NCBI GenBank assembly: GCA_002291855.1
Contig: DBAW01000239.1
Coordinates: 1-8,136, forward strand
Length of the DNA: 8,136 nt
Direction: 5' to 3'
Source of the DNA: Sphingomonas sp. UBA1000
GTDB lineage: Bacteria; Pseudomonadota; Alphaproteobacteria; Sphingomonadales; Sphingomonadaceae
Shown here: piece by piece, positions 1 through 4,686 of the stretch
Numbering within the stretch: position 1 is the first letter of the stretch
Layout: every line of letters starts with the position of its first letter
The notes under the pieces: generated by a model
The model's database searches: none
What the model saw: only the letters and a program-made list of their open reading frames with translations
What the model was told of the DNA's origin: nothing
Translations under genes and position numbers: made by a program

Positions 1-231
1 TTCACCCAGATTGCCGGGCTGGTCGCGCGGCGCATCGTGCCGTTCGTCAAGCCGGGCGACCGGGTGGGGCGGGGCGAGCGCGTCGGGCTGATCCGCTTCG
101 GCAGCCGCGTCGACGTCTATCTGCCCGCCGGCACCGCACCGCGTGTCGCGCTCGGCCAGCGCACCATTGCGGGGGAAACCGTGATCGCCCGGCTGGGCGA
201 GGCCGAAGCGGGAGCGGGCCTGCCGCAATGA
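1..231 (+). CDS. psd: Phosphatidylserine decarboxylase proenzyme, C-terminal part (5' end outside window)
   Basis: Decarboxylates phosphatidylserine to phosphatidylethanolamine at the inner membrane. Reading frame 1 is open from the first base, so the gene starts upstream; 76 C-terminal residues are visible. The diagnostic feature is RFGSRVDVYLP, with Gly codon 100-102 and Ser codon 103-105. In this family the proenzyme cleaves itself between Gly and Ser, and the Ser becomes the pyruvoyl prosthetic group of the small alpha chain. The FGSR form, rather than the LGST of E. coli, points to the short PSD-A type common in alphaproteobacteria. The preceding VPFVKPGDRVGRGERVG segment is also typical of this family. 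The stop TGA overlaps the pssA start as ATGA, so the two genes are probably translationally coupled. The call is firm; only the N-terminus is missing. Confidence 0.93.
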   Translation, partial: FTQIAGLVARRIVPFVKPGDRVGRGERVGLIRFGSRVDVYLPAGTAPRVALGQRTIAGETVIARLGEAEAGAGLPQ

Positions 232-1007
232 TCGCGCGCCGGCCCCTGCGCGGGATTTCGCTGCGCGCCGTTGCGCCCAATGCCGTCACCGCGCTTGCGC
301 TGTGCATGGGGCTGTCCGGCGTCCGCTTCGCCATTGGCGGCGAATGGGACCGGGCGCTGGGCGCGATCATCGTCGCCGGCGTGCTTGACGGGCTGGACGG
401 GCGCATCGCCCGGCTGCTCAAGGGCGAAAGCCGGTTCGGGGCCGAACTCGATTCCCTGTCCGACGTCATCGCCTTTGGCGTCTCGCCGGCGATCATCCTC
501 TATCTCTGGTCGCTTCAGGCGATGCCCAAATATGGCTGGATCTTCGCGCTTGCCCATGCGGTGTGCTGCGCGCTGCGGCTGGCCCGGTTCAACGCCCAGA
601 TCGACGCGGTCGAACAGCCGCACAAATCCGCCGGCTTCCTGACCGGCGTGCCCGCCCCGGCCGGGGCAGGGCTGACCCTGCTGCCGGTCTATATCTGGCT
701 CTGGTCCGGCGAAGCGGTGCTGCGTGAGCCCTGGCTGGTCGCGCCCTGGACCGGCATTGTCGCGTTTCTGATGATCTCGAACGTCGCCACTTACAGCTGG
801 TCGTCGCTGCGCCTGCGCCGCGGAATCAGGCTGGAGGCGATTGCCGGAGTCGCGCTGCTCGGCGGGGCGCTGGTGTCTGACCCGTGGGTCACGCTCACCG
901 TCATCACCGGGCTTTATCTGGCGCTGATTCCGTTCAGCATCCGTTCCTATGCGCGGGTCAGGCGGCAGCGGCAAGCCGCGATGCCCGCAGCGGCCCGGCC
1001 TGAATGA
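228..1007 (+). CDS. pssA: CDP-diacylglycerol--serine O-phosphatidyltransferase (phosphatidylserine synthase)
   Basis: Transfers a phosphatidyl group from CDP-diacylglycerol to serine, giving phosphatidylserine for Psd, whose gene lies immediately upstream. The 259-residue integral membrane protein carries the complete CDP-alcohol phosphatidyltransferase signature DxxDGxxARx8Gx3Dx3D at residues 54-79 (D54, D57, G58, A61, R62, G71, D75, D79), which holds the metal ions and CDP. Hydrophobic segments at about 18-36, 45-57, 83-97, 104-117, 145-160, 172-186, 203-216 and 221-236 fit a multi-pass protein. The C-terminal tail is Arg-rich. The ATG at 228 overlaps the psd stop (ATGA) and has only a distant GGAG (211-214), so initiation probably depends on coupling to psd. 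The last 50 bases are antisense to the 3' end of the small minus-strand gene at 958-1212. Confidence 0.95.
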   Translation: MIARRPLRGISLRAVAPNAVTALALCMGLSGVRFAIGGEWDRALGAIIVAGVLDGLDGRIARLLKGESRFGAELDSLSDVIAFGVSPAIILYLWSLQAMPKYGWIFALAHAVCCALRLARFNAQIDAVEQPHKSAGFLTGVPAPAGAGLTLLPVYIWLWSGEAVLREPWLVAPWTGIVAFLMISNVATYSWSSLRLRRGIRLEAIAGVALLGGALVSDPWVTLTVITGLYLALIPFSIRSYARVRRQRQAAMPAAARPE

Positions 1008-1212
1008 ACGGCTGAGCCCGCCGCCCCGCCGGCCTGACCGGCCGGTCGGCGGCAACGGCCGGAACATGCACCGGAGCCAGCGCAGCGCGGATGCGCGGCA
1101 GATCGCGCAGCACGAGCGCGGCGATGAGGCCAAGCCCCCCGGCCAGCAGCAGCGAAAAGACGAACGCGGCAATCACATGGGCGACAGTCAGGTTGGCGGC
1201 GAGGGCGAGCAT
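958..1212 (-). CDS. Hypothetical small single-pass membrane protein, possibly LexA-regulated
   Basis: I do not recognise the family. The frame encodes 84 residues from the ATG at 1212-1210. That start is chosen because GGAGG (minus strand, + coordinates 1218-1222) lies 5 bases upstream. A second in-frame ATG at 1224 would add four residues (88 aa) but has only a weak GGAA before it. Residues about 8-35 form one strongly hydrophobic helix (LTVAHVIAAFVFSLLLAG then GLGLIAALVL), followed by RDLPRIR and an Arg/Pro/Ala-rich tail. By the positive-inside rule the tail is probably cytoplasmic. Third codon positions are mostly G/C over the first 50 codons, as in the neighbouring genes. The last 16 or so residues are antisense to the pssA end and may be under little selection. 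A LexA-like box and a TTGACA element lie just upstream. The gene diverges from rpsB and converges on pssA. Its function is unknown; an SOS-induced membrane role is inference. Confidence 0.62.
   Translation of the reverse strand: MLALAANLTVAHVIAAFVFSLLLAGGLGLIAALVLRDLPRIRAALAPVHVPAVAADRPVRPAGRRAQPFIQAGPLRASRLAAAA
1026..1049. terminator. GC-rich hairpin just downstream of pssA, weak terminator candidate
   Basis: The arm at 1026-1034 pairs with 1040-1049 over 9 base pairs, with one bulged T (1046) and a 5-base loop (1035-1039). It starts 19 bases after the pssA stop and could end or stabilise the psd-pssA transcript. No T-tract follows on either strand, and the same bases lie inside the minus-strand small gene, so a hairpin arising by chance from GC-rich coding sequence is a real alternative. 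Confidence 0.25.
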
Positions 1213-1239
1213 CTTGGCCTCCATTTGTTCCGTTGGCTC

Positions 1240-1268
1240 TTGTTCGTTCTTTGTTCCGGCGTTGTCAA
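1240..1268 (-). promoter_or_regulatory. Candidate sigma-70 promoter of the minus-strand small membrane protein gene
   Basis: On the minus strand a perfect TTGACA (1268-1263) is followed after 17 bases by GAACAA (1245-1240) at the -10 position. The -35 matches consensus exactly, but the -10 is poor. The LexA-like box fills the space between them. Transcription would start near 1232, leaving a leader of about 20 bases before the ATG at 1212. The -35 element is only 2 bases from the -35 of the proposed rpsB promoter facing the other way. Confidence 0.42.
1242..1256 (-). promoter_or_regulatory. LexA-type SOS box, GTTC-N7-GTTC
   Basis: The + strand reads GTTC (1242-1245), seven bases, GTTC (1253-1256). 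On the minus strand both halves extend to GAACAA (starting at 1256 and 1245), exactly one helical turn apart. The direct repeat GTTC-N7-GTTC is the established alphaproteobacterial LexA operator, known from Caulobacter, Rhodobacter and rhizobia. Further GTTC copies occur at 1246-1249 and 1227-1230. The box lies 29 bases upstream of the small minus-strand gene and overlaps the spacer and -10 region of its proposed promoter, where a repressor would block it. With uniform bases about 0.25 chance matches are expected in a window this long, so the support comes from its placement, not the motif alone. Confidence 0.55.
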
Positions 1269-1270
1269 CC

Positions 1271-1299
1271 CTTGCATTTCCTGTCCGGCGCGGCTAATG
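1271..1299 (+). promoter_or_regulatory. Candidate promoter of rpsB-tsf
   Basis: CTTGCA (1271-1276), 17 bases, then CTAATG (1294-1299) resembles the alphaproteobacterial housekeeping pattern CTTGAC-N17-CTATAT. The bases after the -10 (CGCCGCCC, 1300-1307) are all G/C. A GC-rich discriminator of this kind is typical of ribosomal promoters under growth-rate or stringent control. The predicted transcript start near 1306 gives a leader of about 85 bases. It is the best match I see in the gap before rpsB. Confidence 0.5.
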
Positions 1300-1314
1300 C
1301 GCCGCCCATTCCAC

Positions 1315-1380
1315 ATGAGCGCCGTACATACCGGTGCCGGGGCAACCCGGTTCCAGGCACTCAGAGGTTCAACCGGGTAG
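1315..1380 (+). other. Possible 21-codon leader ORF in the rpsB leader
   Basis: An ATG at 1315 opens a frame of 21 codons ending in TAG at 1378-1380. This stop overlaps the first bases of the rpsB Shine-Dalgarno sequence (AGGAG, 1379-1383). The peptide would begin MSAVHTGAGATR. No Shine-Dalgarno precedes it, and it would sit only about 9 bases from the predicted transcript start. It could be a leader peptide whose translation disrupts the leader hairpin, or a chance frame in GC-rich sequence. The latter is more likely without comparative data. Confidence 0.18.
1336..1378 (+). promoter_or_regulatory. Structured rpsB leader with two exclusive foldings
   Basis: Bases 1337-1341 (CCGGG) pair perfectly with 1346-1350 (CCCGG) around a GCAA loop, a GNRA tetraloop, with an extra G-U pair outside. 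Bases 1345-1352 (ACCCGGTT) are also perfectly complementary to 1371-1378 (AACCGGGT), which directly abut the rpsB Shine-Dalgarno at 1379-1383. The two pairings share 1345-1351 and cannot coexist. Autogenous control of rpsB-tsf by S2 through the mRNA leader is established in E. coli and other gammaproteobacteria. That this leader serves the same purpose is inference. Confidence 0.38.
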
Positions 1381-1390
1381 GAGAAAGACC

Positions 1391-2158
1391 ATGGCGGTTC
1401 CCACCGTCTCCCTTCAGGCGCTTATCGAAGCCGGCGCGCATTTCGGCCATCAGACGCATCGCTGGAATCCGAAGATGAAGCCGTACATCTACGGCGAGCG
1501 GAACGGCGTTCACATCCTCGACCTGTCGCAGACCGTGCCGCTGTTCGCGCGCGCGCTCGACTTTGTCAGCCAGACGGTCGCGGCCGGCGGCAAGGTGCTG
1601 TTCGTCGGCACCAAGCGTCAGGCGCAGGAGCCGATTGCCGAGGCCGCGCGCCGCGCCGGCCAGCATTATGTCAACCATCGCTGGCTGGGCGGCATGCTCA
1701 CCAACTGGAAGACGATTTCGAACTCGATCAAGCGCTTCAAGGCGCTGGAAGAGCAGCTGGCGGGCGACACGCACGGCCTGACCAAGAAGGAAGTGCTGCA
1801 GCTGACCCGCGAGCGCGACAAGTTCGAGCTGTCGCTGGGCGGCATCCGCGACATGGGCGGCATTCCCGATGTCATGTTCGTGATCGACGCCAACAAGGAA
1901 GAGCTGGCGATCAAGGAAGCCAACACGCTCGGCATTCCGGTCGTCGCGATCCTCGATTCGAACGTCTCGCCCGACGGCATCGCCTTCCCGGTGCCGGGCA
2001 ATGACGATGCCAGCCGCGCGATCCGCCTCTATTGCGAGGCGATTGCCCAGGCCGCGACCCGTGGTGGTCAGGCCGGTGCCGCGCAGCGCGGCGTCGATCT
2101 CGGCGCGATGGACACGCCGCCGGCCGAGGAAGTGCTCGGCGAAGACGCGGCCGCCTGA
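1391..2158 (+). CDS. rpsB: 30S ribosomal protein S2
   Basis: Structural protein of the small ribosomal subunit that binds late at the head/body junction and helps recruit S1. The product has 255 residues, close to the usual 240-260. Family signatures are visible: GAHFGHQTHRWNPKM (15-29), YIYGERNGVHILDL (32-45), VGTKRQAQ (72-79), NHRWLGGMLTNW (95-106) and the conserved stretch from PDVMFVID (159-166) through LDSN (188-191). The last 30 or so residues are an acidic, Ala-rich tail of the kind that varies among alphaproteobacteria. ATG 1391 is preceded by AGGAG (1379-1383) at a 7-base spacing, and the protein starts MAVPTVSLQALIEAGAHFGH as family members do. The frame stays open upstream to a GTG at 1334, which is rejected. 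It is probably cotranscribed with tsf from the promoter near 1271-1299. Confidence 0.98.
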   Translation: MAVPTVSLQALIEAGAHFGHQTHRWNPKMKPYIYGERNGVHILDLSQTVPLFARALDFVSQTVAAGGKVLFVGTKRQAQEPIAEAARRAGQHYVNHRWLGGMLTNWKTISNSIKRFKALEEQLAGDTHGLTKKEVLQLTRERDKFELSLGGIRDMGGIPDVMFVIDANKEELAIKEANTLGIPVVAILDSNVSPDGIAFPVPGNDDASRAIRLYCEAIAQAATRGGQAGAAQRGVDLGAMDTPPAEEVLGEDAAA

Positions 2159-2170
2159 GGCCGATTGACG

Positions 2171-2202
2171 GGCGCGGGCGGCGATTGATCGTCGCCCGCG
2201 CC
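2171..2202 (+). terminator. Strong hairpin between rpsB and tsf, probable attenuator
   Basis: Bases 2171-2184 pair with 2189-2202 over 14 base pairs (one G-U, 2181:2192), closing a 4-base loop (2185-2188). The hairpin begins 12 bases after the rpsB stop. The sequence after it has only a broken T-tract (TTT at 2205-2207, TTTT at 2214-2217). It could act as a partial terminator reducing tsf relative to rpsB, or as a 3' stabilising hairpin for a processed rpsB mRNA. I see no convincing promoter in the remaining 77 bases before tsf, so some read-through is expected. Confidence 0.5.
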
Positions 2203-2282
2203 AGTTTCCCGATTTTGTCACAGCTGCCCGGCAGAGCGCGGAGCGCCGCTGGGCCAAACCCAAGCCAGGAAGGAGCCAGATG

Positions 2283-3221
2283 ATGGCGGAGATTACGGCT
2301 GCAACGGTCAAGGAGCTGCGCGAGCGCTCCGGTGCCGGCATGATGGACTGCAAAAAGGCGCTCAACGAAACCGGTGGTGATATCGAAGCCGCCATCGACT
2401 GGCTGCGCACCAAGGGCCTCGCCGCGGCTGCCAAGAAGGCCGGGCGCACGGCCGCTGAAGGTCTGGTCGGCGTTGCCGTGTCGGGCACGCGCGGTGCGGT
2501 TGTCGAGGTCAACTCGGAAACCGATTTCGTCGCCAAGAACGATCAGTTCCAGTCGTTCGTGCGCGACGTCACCCAGATCGCGCTCGGCACCGGTGAAAGC
2601 GTCGAGGCGCTGCTCGCCGCCGCCGTGCCGGCCGGTGGCAGCGTGCAGGACGCGCTGACCGCCAACATCGCCACCATCGGCGAGAATCAGTCGCTGCGCC
2701 GCGCCCGCGTGCTCGAAGTGAGCGAAGGTGCCGTCGTGTCCTATGTGCACAACGCCGCCGCGCCGGGCCTGGGCAAGATCGGCGTGCTCGTCGCGCTCGA
2801 GGGCAATGCCCCGGTCGACCGCATCGAGGCGCTTGGCAAGCAGCTGGCGATGCACATCGCCGCCGCCTTTCCGCTGGCGCTGACCGGCGACCTGATCGAT
2901 CCGGCGCTGATCGAGCGTGAAGCCGCCATCGCCCGTGAAAAGGCCGCCGACAAGATCGCCGGCAAGCCGCCGGAAGTGGCCGAGAAGATCATCAACGGCC
3001 CGGTCGAGAAGTTCCGCAAGGAAAATGCGTTGCTCACCCAGGCGTTCGTGATCGACGGCAAGACGCCGGTGCAGGACGTGGTCGCCGCCGAAGCCAAGGC
3101 CGCTGGCGGTTCGATCGCGATCAAGGATTTCGTCCGCTTCCAGCTGGGCGAAGGCATTGAAAAGCAGCAGAGCGACTTCGCCGCCGAAGTCGCCGCGACC
3201 GCCGGGCTGAAGTCGGCCTGA
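2283..3221 (+). CDS. tsf: Translation elongation factor Ts
   Basis: Cytoplasmic guanine-nucleotide exchange factor that releases GDP from EF-Tu. The 312-residue product starts MAEITAATVKELRERSGAG, followed by MMDCKKAL (20-27), the N-terminal UBA-like domain that contacts EF-Tu. The core signature TDFVAKN (80-86) contains the Asp-Phe pair that enters EF-Tu and displaces its magnesium ion. The two core subdomains and the dimerisation or coiled-coil region follow, with MHIAA near residue 190. Two adjacent ATGs occur at 2280 and 2283. The second is preferred because GGAG (2272-2275) is 7 bases away rather than 4, and because family members begin MAEIT. The gene follows rpsB after 124 bases containing a strong hairpin, the classical rpsB-tsf arrangement. 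The length is slightly above E. coli EF-Ts (283) but normal for alphaproteobacteria. Confidence 0.98.
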   Translation: MAEITAATVKELRERSGAGMMDCKKALNETGGDIEAAIDWLRTKGLAAAAKKAGRTAAEGLVGVAVSGTRGAVVEVNSETDFVAKNDQFQSFVRDVTQIALGTGESVEALLAAAVPAGGSVQDALTANIATIGENQSLRRARVLEVSEGAVVSYVHNAAAPGLGKIGVLVALEGNAPVDRIEALGKQLAMHIAAAFPLALTGDLIDPALIEREAAIAREKAADKIAGKPPEVAEKIINGPVEKFRKENALLTQAFVIDGKTPVQDVVAAEAKAAGGSIAIKDFVRFQLGEGIEKQQSDFAAEVAATAGLKSA

Positions 3222-3229
3222 CGATGATG

Positions 3230-3254
3230 CCGGGCCGGCGATAAGCCGGCCCGG
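3230..3254 (+). terminator. Hairpin after tsf, probable terminator of the rpsB-tsf transcript
   Basis: Bases 3230-3239 (CCGGGCCGGC) pair perfectly with 3245-3254 around a GATAA loop, 8 bases after the tsf stop, and are followed by TTGTCA. The stem is strong but the T-run short, as is often seen in high-G+C alphaproteobacteria. A separate promoter candidate downstream (3333-3361) supports this as the end of the rpsB-tsf unit. Confidence 0.55.
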
Positions 3255-3258
3255 TTGT

Positions 3259-3299
3259 CACCGGACGGGTGAGGCCATCGCCCGTTTCCCAATCCGGTG
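3259..3299 (+). promoter_or_regulatory. Nested stem-loop between tsf and pyrH
   Basis: An outer stem CACCGG/CCGGTG (3259-3264 with 3294-3299) encloses an inner hairpin of 8 pairs (3265-3272 with 3278-3285, one G-U) with loop GGCCA. The right side between the stems has an 8-base bulge. It begins 4 bases after the tsf terminator hairpin. It may be a second part of a bipartite terminator or an RNA processing signal for read-through transcripts. It lies upstream of the proposed pyrH promoter, so it would not be part of a pyrH transcript started there. Confidence 0.3.
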
Positions 3300-3332
3300 G
3301 CTCAAGGGGCGCGGCGCTGCCCGCCCGACACG

Positions 3333-3361
3333 CTTGGATTTCCGCGCCGCCGCCACTAAGG
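3333..3361 (+). promoter_or_regulatory. Candidate promoter of the pyrH-frr-uppS-cdsA-dxr-rseP operon
   Basis: CTTGGA (3333-3338), 17 bases, then CTAAGG (3356-3361) has the same layout as the candidate rpsB promoter (CTTGCA-N17-CTAATG). It is also followed by a GC-rich stretch (TCGCGCGCC). The predicted start near 3368 gives a leader of about 32 bases. The -10 is imperfect, and no independent evidence is visible beyond its position after a probable terminator. Confidence 0.4.
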
Positions 3362-3399
3362 TCGCGCGCCACACCGAACCGAACCCGATCGGACCGACC

Positions 3400-4125
3400 A
3401 TGACCCGCCCGCGCTTCAACCGTGTTCTCCTGAAGCTGTCCGGCGAGGTGCTGATGGGGCCGGGCCAGTTCGGCATCGATCCCGACACTGTCGCCCGCGT
3501 TGCCGGCGAGATCGCCGCCGCCAAGGAGGCAGGGCACGAGATCTGCGTCGTGGTCGGCGGGGGCAATATCTTTCGCGGCCTCGCCGCCGCCGCCAAGGGC
3601 TTTGAACGCGCGACCGCCGATTATATGGGCATGCTGGCGACGGTGATGAACGCGCTCGCGCTTCAAAATGCGCTTGAGCAGATCGGTGTCGACACCCGCG
3701 TCCAGTCCGCGATCCCGATGGCATCGGTGTGCGAGCCGTACATCCGCCGCCGCGCCCAGCGCCATCTGGAAAAGGGCCGGATCGTGATCTTCGCCGCCGG
3801 CGTCGGCAGCCCGTTCTTCACCACCGACAGCGGCGCTGCGCTGCGCGCGGCCGAAATGAACTGCGACGCGCTGTTCAAGGGCACGTCGGTCGATGGCGTT
3901 TACGACGCCGATCCGAAAAAGGTCGCCGGCGCGACCCGTTATGAAACCGTGGCGTTCAGCAAGGTGTTGTCGGACGACCTCAAGGTCATGGACGCCAGCG
4001 CCATTGCGCTGTGCCGCGACAATGACATCCCGATCGTGGTGTTCAACATCCGCGAACAGGGCAATCTGGCCCAGGTGCTGCGCGGTGAGGGCGTGGCCAC
4101 GATCGTTCAGAACGAAGGAGCTTGA
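3400..4125 (+). CDS. pyrH: Uridylate kinase (UMP kinase)
   Basis: Phosphorylates UMP to UDP with ATP, the first committed step to UTP, CTP and UDP-sugars. It belongs to the amino-acid-kinase fold, not the NMP-kinase fold, and works as a cytoplasmic hexamer usually activated by GTP and inhibited by UTP. The 241-residue product has the length of the E. coli enzyme. Motifs seen: RVLLKLSGE (8-16, phosphate-binding Lys12), VVVGGGNIFRG (50-60), ADYMGMLATVMNAL (73-86) for UMP and oligomer contacts, PFFTTDSGAALRAAEM (138-153), and GTSVDGVYDADPKK (161-174) for ATP. ATG 3400 has only a weak GGA upstream (3391-3393). The frame is open back to a TTG at 3334, but the conserved part begins at the ATG. It is first in the operon and ends 3 bases before the frr ATG. 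Confidence 0.97.
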   Translation: MTRPRFNRVLLKLSGEVLMGPGQFGIDPDTVARVAGEIAAAKEAGHEICVVVGGGNIFRGLAAAAKGFERATADYMGMLATVMNALALQNALEQIGVDTRVQSAIPMASVCEPYIRRRAQRHLEKGRIVIFAAGVGSPFFTTDSGAALRAAEMNCDALFKGTSVDGVYDADPKKVAGATRYETVAFSKVLSDDLKVMDASAIALCRDNDIPIVVFNIREQGNLAQVLRGEGVATIVQNEGA

Positions 4126-4128
4126 GTG

Positions 4129-4686
4129 ATGCCCGCTTATGACAAGGCCGATCTGGAACGGCGCATGCACGGCGCGGTCGAAGCGCTGAAGCATGATCTG
4201 ACCGGTCTGCGCACGGGCCGCGCATCGACGTCGCTGCTCGATCCGGTGCAGGTCGAGGTCTATGGCGCGAACATGCCGCTCAATCAGGTCGCGACCGTGT
4301 CCGCGCCCGAACCGCGCATGCTGTCGGTGCAGGTGTGGGACCGGACCAATGTCGGGCCGGTGGACAAGGCCATCCGTTCGGCGGGGCTTGGCCTCAACCC
4401 CATTGTCGATGGGCAGACGCTGCGCCTGCCGATCCCCGACCTGACCGAAGAGCGCCGCCGCGAGCTGGCCAAGCTTGCCGGCCAATATGCCGAAAAGGCG
4501 CGCATCGCGGTGCGCAATGTGCGCCGCGACGGGATGGACGCGCTCAAGACCGACGAAAAGAAGAACGGCCTGAGCGAGGACGAGCGCAAGCGCGCCGAAA
4601 CCGACGTGCAGAAGATGACCGATGCGACGATCGCCGAGATCGACGCCGCCGCGCAGGCGAAGGAAAAGGAAATCCTCGGCAAGTGA
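4129..4686 (+). CDS. frr: Ribosome recycling factor
   Basis: Acts with EF-G to split the post-termination ribosome so that subunits can be reused. The 185-residue product has exactly the usual family length. Domain I, a three-helix bundle, is formed by residues about 1-29 and 105-185, and domain II by about 30-104. Seen motifs are LRTGRAS (27-33), LDPVQVEVYG (37-46), PLNQVA (50-55), VWDR (69-72), LPIPDLTEERR (100-110) and ARIAVRNVRRD (124-134). The ATG at 4129 is chosen over a GTG at 4126 because GGAG (4117-4120) is 8 bases away and the protein then starts in family register. It follows pyrH with a 3-base gap and shares its last bases with the GTG start proposed for uppS. The pyrH-frr pairing is widely conserved. 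Confidence 0.97.
   Translation: MPAYDKADLERRMHGAVEALKHDLTGLRTGRASTSLLDPVQVEVYGANMPLNQVATVSAPEPRMLSVQVWDRTNVGPVDKAIRSAGLGLNPIVDGQTLRLPIPDLTEERRRELAKLAGQYAEKARIAVRNVRRDGMDALKTDEKKNGLSEDERKRAETDVQKMTDATIAEIDAAAQAKEKEILGK

Noticed and set aside
117..1172. 351-codon open frame on the minus strand across psd, pssA and the gap
   Set aside because: It mirrors the G/C-rich third positions of the psd/pssA genes, has an Arg/Pro/Ala/Gly-rich composition and no recognisable motif. The in-frame real gene on that strand is the shorter one at 958-1212, which is in a different frame.
1334..1390. GTG 1334 as an earlier rpsB start (19 extra residues)
   Set aside because: The extension covers the leader hairpin and the Shine-Dalgarno itself. 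ATG 1391 has AGGAG at 7 bases and matches the family N-terminus.
3334..3399. TTG 3334 as an earlier pyrH start (22 extra residues)
   Set aside because: The conserved UMP kinase sequence begins at ATG 3400, giving the standard 241 residues, and the extension overlaps the proposed promoter.
4335..4682. Upstream extension of the uppS frame into frr
   Set aside because: The frame stays open through frr, but the translation is Arg-rich and unlike any UppS N-terminus. The start is placed at GTG 4683 or ATG 4737.
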